In this document: positions 1 through 7,514 of the stretch, in pieces
Layout: each line of letters opens with the position of its first letter
Numbering within the stretch: the first letter of the stretch is position 1
Assembly: GCA_009774625.1 (NCBI GenBank)
Contig: VSOB01000070.1
Coordinates: 1-15,059, forward strand
Direction: 5' to 3'
DNA: 15,059 nt
Source of the DNA: Lachnospiraceae bacterium
GTDB taxonomy: Bacteria; Bacillota; Clostridia; Lachnospirales; Lachnospiraceae
Program-made: the position numbers and the translations under genes
Notes under the pieces: model-generated
Told to the model about the DNA's origin: nothing
Database searches by the model: none
What the model saw: the letters and a program-made list of their open reading frames with translations, nothing else

Positions 1-37
1 GTATGATATAACAAGTATTTTTTAGAGGTGAATAATC

Positions 38-706
38 GTGAAAAAGAAATTATACTGTATTGTTTGTTTATGCAGCCTTGTTTTAATTATGTTGTGTGCA
101 TGTGGAAAAAAAGAGCAGGGGAATCCTATTAGATTGCCAGATAAAGAGGATATCGTATCTATTGGTGTTTCTGATGGTGAAAATTCAGCAGACAATATAC
201 CGCTAATGATAACATTTCAGGCGTCGGTAATTGAAAAAAACAATGATTCAATCATAGTAAAACCGGAAGATAGTTCTTTGGAGCTTGCTTCAGCAGATAA
301 GTTTTATATACCAAACGTAGAAAATCTTGAATTACAAATTGGAGATTTAGTAGAAATTAGTTATAATGGAGAAATAATGGAATCCTATCCTGCACAATTA
401 GGTGAGGTCTATAAAATTACCGTGATAGACCAAACAGGCGCTGATGCTATGTGGGATAGAATACCCATGGTAAGGGTAAATGGTAAATTATATTATGATA
501 CAGGGAGAGAAAGTACTGTCAGTGAGCGTTGCGGCAATATGGATGGAAAAATAACATCAACTGTTGATGGAACTGAAATTCCAACAGAAGATAATCAGTC
601 TAATTTTGGAAGTGGATTTGGTTATCAGTATGGAACAAACGATACAATAGAGATTTATATGAATGAAAAGTGGTTTGTCTTTGAATGCAGAGAAGAATCT
701 GAATGA
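38..706 (+). CDS. Lipoprotein with DUF3221-like domain, function unknown
   Basis: The GTG start at 38 is preceded by AGAGGTG at 24-30, with 7 bases between. The 222-residue product begins with a lysine-rich, hydrophobic signal peptide ending in the lipobox LCAC, so signal peptidase II should cleave before Cys22 and anchor it to the outer face of the membrane. Residues of about 58-130 (ASVIEKNN... to ...AQLGEVYKI) resemble the small beta-rich DUF3221/YobA-like domain, including the PAQLG turn; this is pattern recognition, not a search. The C-terminal part (VNGKLYYDTGRES, KITSTVDG, IEIYMNEKWFVFE) looks like a second beta domain often attached to such lipoproteins in gut Clostridia. No catalytic motif is visible. 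It is separated from parA by 162 bases that hold promoter-like sequences, so it is probably a separate transcription unit. Its promoter lies at or before the window edge. Confidence 0.85.
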   Translation: MKKKLYCIVCLCSLVLIMLCACGKKEQGNPIRLPDKEDIVSIGVSDGENSADNIPLMITFQASVIEKNNDSIIVKPEDSSLELASADKFYIPNVENLELQIGDLVEISYNGEIMESYPAQLGEVYKITVIDQTGADAMWDRIPMVRVNGKLYYDTGRESTVSERCGNMDGKITSTVDGTEIPTEDNQSNFGSGFGYQYGTNDTIEIYMNEKWFVFECREESE

Positions 707-741
707 GAAAATAAACGATGGATAAGTCAAAGGGAACACTT

Positions 742-770
742 TTCAAAAAAGGGAGTAGTTATATTATACT
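742..770 (+). promoter_or_regulatory. Candidate promoter 1 for the parAB operon
   Basis: TTCAAA (742-747), a 17-base spacer and TATACT (765-770) make a reasonable sigma-A type promoter in the A+T-rich gap between the lipoprotein gene and parA. It is assigned by eye only. Confidence 0.35.
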
Positions 771-792
771 ATTAGAAGAATGATAAATTATA

Positions 793-821
793 TGGATTCT
801 AAAAGAGGAAAGTGATATAAT
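793..821 (+). promoter_or_regulatory. Candidate promoter 2 for the parAB operon
   Basis: A perfect TATAAT at 816-821 is preceded by TGA, giving an extended -10 element. The -35 is poor (TGGATT, 793-798, 17-base spacing). Transcription would start about 40 bases before the parA ATG. An extended -10 often compensates for a weak -35. Confidence 0.5.
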
Positions 822-868
822 ATTACAATATATAGAAACAAGAGATAAGAGAATGAGGAAGGAACTCA

Positions 869-1648
869 ATGGGAAGAATTATAGCAGTTGCTAATCAAAA
901 AGGTGGTGTTGGAAAAACTACCACATCTATCAATTTGTCAGCATCACTTGCGGTCAAAGGAAAAAAAGTATTGATGATAGACAGTGATCCGCAGGGAAAT
1001 GCAACAAGTGGGTATGGCGTAGATAAAAATGATTTGGATAATACAATATATGAACTGATATTGGGAGAATGTTCGATTCATGATTGTATCATAAAAGATG
1101 TGATACCAGGTGTGTCTGTATTGCCTGCTAATGTGAATCTGGCAGCAGCTGAGATCGAATTAATAGGAGTAGAAAAAAAAGAATACATTTTAAAGAATGA
1201 AATAGACTGGGTAAAGGATTTCTATGATTTTATTATTATTGATTGCCCGCCTTCACTCAGTATGCTTACAGTGAATGCAATGACAACGGCAGATGCTGTT
1301 CTTGTACCGATTCAATGCGAGTATTATGCATTGGAAGGTTTGAGTCAGTTGATACATACTGTAAATTTAGTAAAGGAAAGATTAAATCCCGGACTGGATA
1401 TGGAAGGTATTGTTTTTACTATGTTTGATTCACGTACCAATCTATCCAATCAGGTTGTAGAAAATGTGAAAAGTAATCTGGAAAAGAGCATTAATGTTTA
1501 TCAGACTATCATACCCAGAAATATCAGATTGGCAGAAGCACCAAGTCACGGAGAACCGATTCAGGTATATGATCCAAAGTCAGTAGGAGCAGAAAGCTAT
1601 ATGCTGCTGGCAGATGAGGTAATTGCCGGAGCTGGAAAGGATATGTAA
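869..1648 (+). CDS. parA: ParA/Soj-type chromosome partitioning ATPase
   Basis: This 259-residue protein is close in length to the Soj family. It carries the deviant Walker A motif KGGVGKTT (residues 11-18, with the signature lysine Lys11), the Walker A' motif DSDPQGN (38-44) and the Walker B motif FIIIDCPP (121-128, Asp125). ParA proteins form ATP-dependent dimers on DNA and, together with ParB bound at parS, drive origin segregation and influence replication initiation. The start is the ATG at 869, with AGGAAGGA about 5 bases upstream. parB follows after 2 bases, so the two are translationally coupled. The absence of an N-terminal DNA-binding domain and the chromosomal context fit the chromosomal rather than plasmid type. 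No parS-like site was seen in the window. Confidence 0.95.
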   Translation: MGRIIAVANQKGGVGKTTTSINLSASLAVKGKKVLMIDSDPQGNATSGYGVDKNDLDNTIYELILGECSIHDCIIKDVIPGVSVLPANVNLAAAEIELIGVEKKEYILKNEIDWVKDFYDFIIIDCPPSLSMLTVNAMTTADAVLVPIQCEYYALEGLSQLIHTVNLVKERLNPGLDMEGIVFTMFDSRTNLSNQVVENVKSNLEKSINVYQTIIPRNIRLAEAPSHGEPIQVYDPKSVGAESYMLLADEVIAGAGKDM

Positions 1649-1650
1649 AT

Positions 1651-2547
1651 ATGGCAGCAAGAGGGTTAGGTAAGGGATTGGATTCCCTGATTCCGAATGC
1701 AATAGGAGAAAATAAAAGGAAAAACAACGGAGAAGAGAGTCAACAAAATTTACAAATAAAAGAAACGGAAACAAAAGTGAAAATCACAATGATTGAACCG
1801 AACAGAGATCAGCCTCGTAAAAATTTTGATGAAGATACTTTACAGGAGCTGGCAGATTCCATCAAACAGTTTGGTCTGCTTCAGCCGATTTTGGTACAGG
1901 ACCGGAGAGATCATTATGAAATTATAGCGGGAGAAAGAAGATGGCGTGCAGCGAAAATTGCCGGTTTGAAAGAAGTTCCGGTAATCATCCGCAACATGAC
2001 AGAACAGGAAATCGTAGAAATTTCTTTGATTGAAAATATTCAAAGAGAAAATCTGAATCCCATTGAGGAAGCACAGGCATTTAAACGGCTTTTGACAGAA
2101 TTTCATTTAAAACAGGATGAAGTAGCGGAACGTGTTTCAAAAAGCAGAACCGCTGTTACAAATTCTATGAGACTTCTGAAACTTTGTGATGAAGTACAGC
2201 AAATGGTTATTGATGAAATGATTTCCACGGGACATGCAAGGGCGATTCTTTCCATCGAAGATCCGGAAGAACAGTATTTACTGGCACAAAGGATTTTTGA
2301 TGAAAAGCTGAGTGTCAGAGAAGTGGAAAAGCTGGTAAAAAATTTAAATAAGCCAAAGGCTGAAAAACAAAAGATAGAAAAAAACAGGAGTTTGGATTAT
2401 ATTTATCAAAACACTGCAGTTAAAATGAAGGAAATTTTCGGAACAAAGGTAAATATTACAGCAAAAGAGAATGGAAGCGGAAAAATAGAAATAGACTTTT
2501 TTTCTCATGAAGATTTTGACAGACTTACAGATTTGTTATTGAGATAA
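1651..2547 (+). CDS. parB: ParB/Spo0J-type CTP-dependent DNA clamp
   Basis: The 298-residue product starts two bases after parA and opens with GLGKGLDSLIP, the N-terminal peptide that in this family stimulates the ParA ATPase. The ParB/sulfiredoxin-like nucleotide domain spans about residues 45-140. It includes PNRDQPRKNFD (50-60), the CTP-binding signature GERRWRA (94-100) and ENIQRENLNPIEEA (128-141). A helix-turn-helix for parS recognition follows at about 154-172 (KQDEVAERVSKSRTAVTNSMR). The C-terminal segment is the dimerisation region. ParB loads at parS as a CTP-dependent sliding clamp and recruits SMC and ParA. Its Shine-Dalgarno sequence lies inside the 3' end of parA. Confidence 0.95.
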   Translation: MAARGLGKGLDSLIPNAIGENKRKNNGEESQQNLQIKETETKVKITMIEPNRDQPRKNFDEDTLQELADSIKQFGLLQPILVQDRRDHYEIIAGERRWRAAKIAGLKEVPVIIRNMTEQEIVEISLIENIQRENLNPIEEAQAFKRLLTEFHLKQDEVAERVSKSRTAVTNSMRLLKLCDEVQQMVIDEMISTGHARAILSIEDPEEQYLLAQRIFDEKLSVREVEKLVKNLNKPKAEKQKIEKNRSLDYIYQNTAVKMKEIFGTKVNITAKENGSGKIEIDFFSHEDFDRLTDLLLR

Positions 2548-2572
2548 AAGACAGAACATACGGAGGAGAATT

Positions 2573-3100
2573 ATGTCTAGTGCACTATTAGATAGCTTGG
2601 GACTTGGATACCTTGACATCGCGTATTTTTTAATTGGAATTGCAGGAATCACTATCGTATTGTTTCTGATATTGCTTATCCTGCTGATCGTACAGATGAA
2701 AAAGCTTTCAAAGCTGACAAAACGGATTGATAAATTTATGGGCGGCAAAGATGCCAAAAGTCTGGAAAAAGAAATTAAAGGCATTTTTGAAGATAATAAT
2801 TTTCTGAAGGCGGCCGCAGAAAAAAATAAAAAAGATATCCGTAAATTGTTTCATAACATGGAATGTACTTATCAGAAATGTGGTATTGTAAAATATGATG
2901 CTTTCAGACAGATGGGAGGTAAGATGAGTTTTTGTCTGGCATTGTTGGACAAGAAAAACAACGGATTTATTATTAACTCTGTTCATAGCAGTGATGGTTG
3001 TTATACATATACAAAAGAGATTCGTGGAGGAAAGTGTAATATTGCTTTAGGTGAAGAAGAAGAACAGGCACTTAATGTTGCGATTCAGGAAAAAGAATGA
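2573..3100 (+). CDS. DUF4446 family membrane protein
   Basis: The 175-residue product has one strongly hydrophobic segment at about residues 16-40, then a charged, probably coiled-coil stretch (about 41-100, KKLSKLTKRIDKFMG... KNKKDIRKLF). It ends in a compact C-terminal domain with VKYDAFRQMGG, SFCLALLDKKNNGFIINSVHSSDGC and YTKEIRGGKC. This is the pattern I know as DUF4446, a family of unknown function that commonly sits just downstream of parB in Clostridia. CGGAGGAG precedes the ATG closely. The gene lies 25 bases after parB and 13 bases before the HD-GYP gene, so it is part of the same operon. A membrane-linked role in chromosome organisation is a guess from position only. Confidence 0.85.
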   Translation: MSSALLDSLGLGYLDIAYFLIGIAGITIVLFLILLILLIVQMKKLSKLTKRIDKFMGGKDAKSLEKEIKGIFEDNNFLKAAAEKNKKDIRKLFHNMECTYQKCGIVKYDAFRQMGGKMSFCLALLDKKNNGFIINSVHSSDGCYTYTKEIRGGKCNIALGEEEEQALNVAIQEKE

Positions 3101-3113
3101 AGGTAATAGCCTT

Positions 3114-4169
3114 ATGAAAAAAATCAGTATATTTGATATAAAAGGTGGGGAGATACTGGCCAATCCTGTGATAACATCGGCATACCAGATTCTTTTGGCG
3201 GAAGGTACCGTTTTACAAAAAGATTATATAGAAAATCTGAATGATTTGGGTATCGCAGAGGTTTATATTCAGGAAGCACGGGTAAAAAGAAGCAGGGGAG
3301 AAATTAAAACTGCAACAAGGGAAATGGAAATAATATGTAAGGCACAGGTTAAAAATGTTCTGGAAAAACATATTTACCGGGAAAATAAGGAGCTGGAAAA
3401 ACTGAGAGATACCGCATCGGTTATCATCGAAAGTATTCTGGAAGAAGATAATATCACTGACAGGATGATTGAGATCAAAGAAAGAAATGCGGATATCTAT
3501 GAGCATTCATTGAATTGCTGTGTATTATCCATTATTCTGGGAATGAGAATGAACTTTAAACCTGATGTGATTCATGCGATCGGGATAGGATGTCTGTTAC
3601 ATGATATGGGACTTCGTTATATCTCGGTAAAATATAGCAATATCGATATTAATAATATGCCGGAAAATCAAAAGATAGAATATAAGAAACATCCTGTTTA
3701 TGGATATTCCTCAATTGAAAAAGAGGATTGGCTGGATGATATCAGCAAAAATATTATCTTATATCATCATGAAAAACTGGATGGGACAGGATATCCGTTT
3801 CGCAGAAAAAAGCTGGCGAAAGAAATCAGTGTAATGAGTATTTGCGATACATTTGATGAGATGATCTGTGGGATTGGATGTAAGCAAAAAAAGGTATATA
3901 GGGCAATAGAATATTTGAAATCAAATAAGAATACGAAATTTGACGGTAGTATCGTGGATGAGTTTTTGAAAATAGTAGCCGTGTATCCTATTGGCAGTTA
4001 CGTATTGACCAATACCGGTGAAATCGGAATGGTAGTCAGACAAAATGATAAATTTCCGGAGCGTCCGGTGATTCGTATTCTGAATGATGACGGCAGAGAT
4101 GTGTACCAGGGAGTTATTTTAGATTTGTTAAAAGAAAATTCCGTTTTTATTGAAGAGGTAATCAATTAA
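3114..4169 (+). CDS. HD-GYP domain phosphohydrolase
   Basis: The reading frame is open from 3051, but I place the start at the ATG at 3114 (MKKISIFDIKGGE), which avoids overlap with the upstream gene and has AAGG about 9 bases before it. The product has 351 residues. An N-terminal region of about 100 residues resembles the DUF3391-like lead-in of such enzymes. The HD-GYP core then shows His131, His163-Asp164 (LLHDMG), His193 (KKHPVYGY), His218-His219 and the signature DGTGYP (223-228), plus Asp245 (ICDTFDEM). All expected metal ligands and the GYP loop are present, so it should be an active phosphodiesterase, typically of cyclic di-GMP or a related cyclic dinucleotide. The actual substrate cannot be read from sequence. 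No receiver domain is fused. It sits in the parAB-serS operon. Confidence 0.88.
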   Translation: MKKISIFDIKGGEILANPVITSAYQILLAEGTVLQKDYIENLNDLGIAEVYIQEARVKRSRGEIKTATREMEIICKAQVKNVLEKHIYRENKELEKLRDTASVIIESILEEDNITDRMIEIKERNADIYEHSLNCCVLSIILGMRMNFKPDVIHAIGIGCLLHDMGLRYISVKYSNIDINNMPENQKIEYKKHPVYGYSSIEKEDWLDDISKNIILYHHEKLDGTGYPFRRKKLAKEISVMSICDTFDEMICGIGCKQKKVYRAIEYLKSNKNTKFDGSIVDEFLKIVAVYPIGSYVLTNTGEIGMVVRQNDKFPERPVIRILNDDGRDVYQGVILDLLKENSVFIEEVIN

Positions 4170-4189
4170 CGAGAGGAGAGACTTGTCAG

Positions 4190-5467
4190 ATGATAGACAT
4201 AAAGTTTTTACGGGAAAATCCGGAAGCAGTAAAAGAAAATATCAAGAAGAAATTTCAGGATGAAAAAACAGGACTTGTGGATGAAGTGATCGGTCTGGAT
4301 GCAGAGAGCAGAAAAACTCAGCAGGAAGCAGATGATCTCCGTGCCAGCCGTAATAAAATTTCCAAAGAAATAGGCAGATTGATGGGTCAGGGAAATAAGG
4401 AAGAAGCGGAACAAAAGAAAGCCGAAGTGGCAGCCGGGGCAAAGCGTCTGGCAGAACTGGAAGAAAAGGAAAGAGAATTAAATGAAAAAATCACAAAGAT
4501 CATGATGGCAATTCCCAATATCATCGATCCCAGTGTTCCGATTGGGAAAGATGATTCGGAAAATGTGGAAGTCACCAAATATGGAGAACCGGTGGTTCCT
4601 GATTTTGAGATCCCTTATCATACGGAAATCATGGAACGTGTCAACGGAATCGATTTGGACAGTGCCAGAAAAGTAGCAGGGAACGGATTTTATTATTTGA
4701 TGGGAGATATTGCACGGCTTCACTCTGCAGTGATTTCCTATGCCAGAGATTTTATGATCGGAAGAGGTTTTACCTACTGTGTGCCTCCTTTTATGATTCG
4801 CAGCAATGTGGTAACAGGCGTAATGAGCTTTGCGGAAATGGATGCCATGATGTATAAAATAGAAGGAGAAGATTTATACTTAATTGGTACAAGTGAGCAT
4901 TCCATGATCGGAAAATTTATCGATACGATTATTCCGGAACAGGAGCTGCCCAAAACACTGACCAGTTATTCTCCCTGCTTCCGCAAAGAAAAGGGTGCGC
5001 ATGGTCTGGAAGAAAGAGGCGTATATCGAATCCATCAGTTTGAAAAGCAGGAAATGATCGTTGTCTGCAAACCGGAAGAGTCTCCTATGTGGTTTGATAA
5101 ATTATGGCAGAATACAGTGGATTTATTCCGTTCTTTGGATATACCTGTAAGAACGCTGGAATGCTGTTCGGGAGATCTGGCAGATCTGAAAGTAAAATCC
5201 TTTGATGTGGAAGCATGGTCACCCCGTCAGAAAAAATACTTTGAAGTAGGAAGCTGTTCCAATCTGGGGGATGCTCAGGCACGGAGGCTGAAGATCAGAG
5301 TCAATGGCGAAAAAGGAAAATATTTTGCGCATACATTAAATAATACAGTGGTGGCTCCACCCAGAATGTTGATTGCCTTTTTGGAAAATAATCTGCAGGC
5401 TGACGGATCTGTTAGGATACCTGAAGTATTGCAGCCTTATATGGGCGGTCAGACTGAAATCAGGTAA
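4190..5467 (+). CDS. serS: Serine--tRNA ligase
   Basis: The 425-residue protein has normal length for SerRS and charges tRNA-Ser (and tRNA-Sec precursor where present) with serine. Residues 1-105 form the N-terminal antiparallel coiled-coil arm that grips the long variable arm of the tRNA (MIDIKFLRENPE, heptad-rich to about 100). The class II core follows, with motif 2 as FRKEKG (264-269) and RIHQFEKQE (280-288), the SCSNLGDAQARRLKIR block (355-370) and motif 3 as HTLNNTVVAPPRMLIAFLEN (381-400). Several signature positions differ from textbook bacterial SerRS, which has SAGRDTRG in motif 2 and GxGxAxGR in motif 3. This is discussed among the findings. GAGAGGAGAG precedes the ATG. Only 20 bases separate it from the HD-GYP gene, so there is no room for a T-box leader. 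Confidence 0.95.
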   Translation: MIDIKFLRENPEAVKENIKKKFQDEKTGLVDEVIGLDAESRKTQQEADDLRASRNKISKEIGRLMGQGNKEEAEQKKAEVAAGAKRLAELEEKERELNEKITKIMMAIPNIIDPSVPIGKDDSENVEVTKYGEPVVPDFEIPYHTEIMERVNGIDLDSARKVAGNGFYYLMGDIARLHSAVISYARDFMIGRGFTYCVPPFMIRSNVVTGVMSFAEMDAMMYKIEGEDLYLIGTSEHSMIGKFIDTIIPEQELPKTLTSYSPCFRKEKGAHGLEERGVYRIHQFEKQEMIVVCKPEESPMWFDKLWQNTVDLFRSLDIPVRTLECCSGDLADLKVKSFDVEAWSPRQKKYFEVGSCSNLGDAQARRLKIRVNGEKGKYFAHTLNNTVVAPPRMLIAFLENNLQADGSVRIPEVLQPYMGGQTEIR

Positions 5468-5502
5468 CTGTTGTCGGGTATGAAGGAAATGAGGTGAATT
5501 CC

Positions 5503-6393
5503 ATGCATAAGTATTTACGTGCCATAGGATTCGGCCAAATCAAAAACAGAAAACAATTGCAATTGTTGATCACAGATTGCATACGGACAGCAAAGCAGAG
5601 AGATTATATTTCTTTGTCTGAGCAGGAAGATTTTATCTTTATGGAATGCTGTAAAGAATTTTGCGAGGGAATGGGAATTGCTGTCCGGGGTGAATTTGAT
5701 GAAAATAATAATTACATTTATGATTATTATTTTCCTTATCTGCGGGGAAATTATGTCAGCTCCGAAGAGGATGTTTCCATAGAACGGCATGCGGAAAAGG
5801 AATCTTATGCGGGTATATGTGACGATCTGCGGATTGGGGTTTCTCTGATATTCTATTTTCAGAATGTAATTTCTTATCTGAAATATAAGGAAAGAAAACA
5901 ATTGCCTGTGAAGGGCACCACATTGAATCTTTCTGCTCTTTCCTGCCAGGGAACTGTGATTATGCCGATTATTAAAAATGAGAAAGAAATGAAAAAGGTA
6001 AAACAGGTTTCCAGGAACAGGAGTCATCTGATTGCAGCAGCAAGAAAAGGTGATGAAGAAGCCATTGAAAATCTGACCCTGGAAGATATGGATACCTATA
6101 CGGCCATTTCAAAAAAAATCCGGAAAGAGGATGTATTCAGTATTGTGGATACCTATTTTATGCCGTATGGTGTGGAGTGTGACCAATATTCTATTCTGGG
6201 GGAGATTGTGGAATCACAAAAGCTGCAAAATCATGTGACAGGTGAATATGTCTATCATCTGACGATCAATTGTAATGAACTTCTTTTTGATTTATGCATC
6301 AATGCGGAAGATTTGCTGGGTGAACCGGAAGTGGGCAGACGTTTCAAGGGAATTATCTGGATGCAGGGATATATCAATTTTCCGGATAATTAG
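5503..6393 (+). CDS. DUF3881 family protein
   Basis: I choose the ATG at 5503 (MHKYLRAIGFG) because GAGGTG at 5491-5496 then sits 6 bases upstream. The in-frame GTG at 5494 would lie inside that ribosome site. The product has 296 residues, with no signal peptide or membrane segment. Blocks such as GIAVRGEFDENN, YYFPYLRG, ERHAEKESYAGICDD, LTLEDMDTYTAISKKIR, DTYFMPYGVECDQYSILGEI and CINAEDLLGEPEVGRRFKG match what I know as DUF3881, a family of unknown function largely confined to Lachnospiraceae and relatives. It follows serS by 35 bases and precedes a terminator, so it is probably the last gene of the operon. No catalytic motif is apparent. Confidence 0.85.
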   Translation: MHKYLRAIGFGQIKNRKQLQLLITDCIRTAKQRDYISLSEQEDFIFMECCKEFCEGMGIAVRGEFDENNNYIYDYYFPYLRGNYVSSEEDVSIERHAEKESYAGICDDLRIGVSLIFYFQNVISYLKYKERKQLPVKGTTLNLSALSCQGTVIMPIIKNEKEMKKVKQVSRNRSHLIAAARKGDEEAIENLTLEDMDTYTAISKKIRKEDVFSIVDTYFMPYGVECDQYSILGEIVESQKLQNHVTGEYVYHLTINCNELLFDLCINAEDLLGEPEVGRRFKGIIWMQGYINFPDN

Positions 6394-6442
6394 TCAGCAT
6401 TAAAATACTGTTTGGATATTCTTTGCAGCATTGCAGAAGGGG

Positions 6443-6480
6443 ATGGCAGGAGATTTGAAATGAACTCTTGCCATTATTTT
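6443..6480 (+). terminator. Intrinsic terminator of the parA-DUF3881 operon
   Basis: ATGGCAGGAG (6443-6452) pairs with CTCTTGCCAT (6465-6474), ten pairs with one G-U, and is followed by TATTTT. It lies 49 bases after the stop of the DUF3881 gene. Confidence 0.75.
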
Positions 6481-6563
6481 CTGTTTGTGGTAAACTGATT
6501 GAGCAGGGTTTTATATGCAATGTAAGAGTGTTTCCGTAACTCATCAAAATAGAGCGACCTCAT

Positions 6564-6576
6564 CCTGATAATCAGG
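6564..6576. repeat. 13-base palindrome upstream of the tRNA gene
   Basis: CCTGATAATCAGG is a perfect palindrome around a central A, 56 bases before the tRNA. It could be a protein-binding site. No family can be named. Confidence 0.35.
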
Positions 6577-6631
6577 TGATCCGAGTCCTGGGAGGTAAAA
6601 AAGCTCTTTTTATTAACTTCATATCGTTCGA

Positions 6632-6705
6632 GTCCTCGTAGCTCAGCTGGATAGAGCACACGCCTCCTAAGCGTGGGGTCGGAAGTTCAAATCTTCTCGG
6701 GGACG
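6632..6705 (+). tRNA. tRNA-Arg (anticodon CCU)
   Basis: A complete cloverleaf can be drawn. The acceptor stem GTCCTCG pairs with CGGGGAC (one G-U). The D arm is GCTC/GAGC, the anticodon stem CACGC/GCGTG encloses the loop CTCCTAA, and the T arm GGAAG/CTTCT encloses TTCAAAT. Loop positions 34-36 are CCT, so the tRNA reads AGG arginine codons. The discriminator base is G6705. CCA is not encoded (CTG follows), so it is added after transcription. tRNA-Arg genes are frequent integration sites, which matters for the cassette downstream. Confidence 0.96.
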
Positions 6706-6710
6706 CTGGA

Positions 6711-6744
6711 ATGCCGTAACTTCAAGGGTTGCGGCATTTTTGTT
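6711..6744 (+). terminator. Intrinsic terminator after tRNA-Arg
   Basis: ATGCCGTAAC (6711-6720) pairs with GTTGCGGCAT (6728-6737), with one G-U pair and a 7-base loop. It is followed by TTTTGTT. Confidence 0.8.
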
Positions 6745-6850
6745 CCTTCAGGGATTCAGGCCATGAGAATATAGGAGCATAAAGTATTTGATTGGTTAAG
6801 GTATGGCAGAATAAGTAGTAAGATAGAAAAAAGTGTTCAGGGGGAATCTT

Positions 6851-7456
6851 ATGTGTGGACGATATTATGTGGATGATGAAACGGCCAGGGAGATTGAGAA
6901 GCTGGTTTGGCAGATGGACGAAAGAAAAAGGCAGGAATCCTTAAGGGCAGTGGACAGAATTGCGGTCGGAGACATCTATCCGGGGAAGGATGCCCCTGTC
7001 CTGAGGGGAGAGGACGGTTTCATATGCTGTGGGTGGCAGCGCTGGGGATTTCCCGGTTTCCAGGGGAAAAAGCTGATCTTTAATGCCAGATGCGAGTCTG
7101 CCCTGGAAAAACCCATGTTCAGGGACAGCATTTTGCACAGACGTATCGTGATTCCGGCTTCCTGGTTTTATGAATGGAATATCAGGAAAGAAAAATACAC
7201 ATTCAAAAGGAAAAATATGCCAGTGATGTTTATGGCAGGCTTTTGCAGGCAGTATGAAGATGGGGAACATTTTGTGATCCTTACGACTGCGGCAAATACT
7301 TCTATGAAACCGGTGCATGACCGAATGCCTCTGATCCTTGAGCAGGAGAAGATTACGGAGTGGATAACGGATGATACGAAAACGGAAAGTATCCTGTACC
7401 AGACACCTTGCCTGCTGGAACGGAATACAGATTATGAGCAGATGAGCCTGTTTTGA
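6851..7456 (+). CDS. SRAP/HMCES-type abasic-site processing protein (YedK family)
   Basis: The start is the ATG at 6851, 6 codons inside the longest open frame. It must be this one because the family needs cysteine as residue 2 (MCGRYY), and AGGGGGA lies about 6 bases upstream. The 201-residue protein keeps the catalytic set: Cys2, which forms a thiazolidine bond with an abasic site in single-stranded DNA; Asn78 in FNARCE; Glu108 in FYEW; and His156 in VHDRMP. It should therefore shield abasic sites at stalled forks. Length is normal for the family. The last five residues are QMSLF, which matches the bacterial sliding-clamp binding motif. It is followed after 69 bases by a Y-family polymerase gene. 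The base composition is visibly richer in G+C than in the upstream operon, suggesting transfer. No strong LexA-like site was seen before this gene. Confidence 0.92.
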   Translation: MCGRYYVDDETAREIEKLVWQMDERKRQESLRAVDRIAVGDIYPGKDAPVLRGEDGFICCGWQRWGFPGFQGKKLIFNARCESALEKPMFRDSILHRRIVIPASWFYEWNIRKEKYTFKRKNMPVMFMAGFCRQYEDGEHFVILTTAANTSMKPVHDRMPLILEQEKITEWITDDTKTESILYQTPCLLERNTDYEQMSLF

Positions 7457-7471
7457 ACCATTATTTACCGC

Positions 7472-7500
7472 TTGAAGTAAAAACGTATGTTTGCTATTAT
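7472..7500 (+). promoter_or_regulatory. Promoter of the Y-family polymerase gene
   Basis: TTGAAG (7472-7477), a 17-base spacer and TATTAT (7495-7500) preceded by TGC form an extended -10 promoter. Transcription should start near 7507. A LexA-like box fills the spacer. Confidence 0.6.
7480..7493 (+). promoter_or_regulatory. LexA/DinR-like box A
   Basis: The core AAACGTATGTTT fits most positions of the Bacillus consensus CGAACRNRYGTTYC, missing positions 1, 2 and 14. It lies between the -35 and -10 of the polymerase promoter, an ideal place for repression. Confidence 0.5.
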
Positions 7501-7514
7501 AGCATTACAGGAGG

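Noticed and set aside
707..2600. parS centromere site near parAB
   Set aside because: I looked for TGTTNCACGTGAAACA-like sequence on both strands and saw none. parS sites may lie elsewhere on the chromosome.
4170..4189. T-box riboswitch expected before an aminoacyl-tRNA synthetase gene
   Set aside because: Only 20 bases separate serS from the upstream gene, and no specifier or antiterminator structure can fit.
6474..6659. Minus-strand open frame of 61 codons before the tRNA
   Set aside because: It overlaps the tRNA gene and has no ribosome site or protein-like composition.
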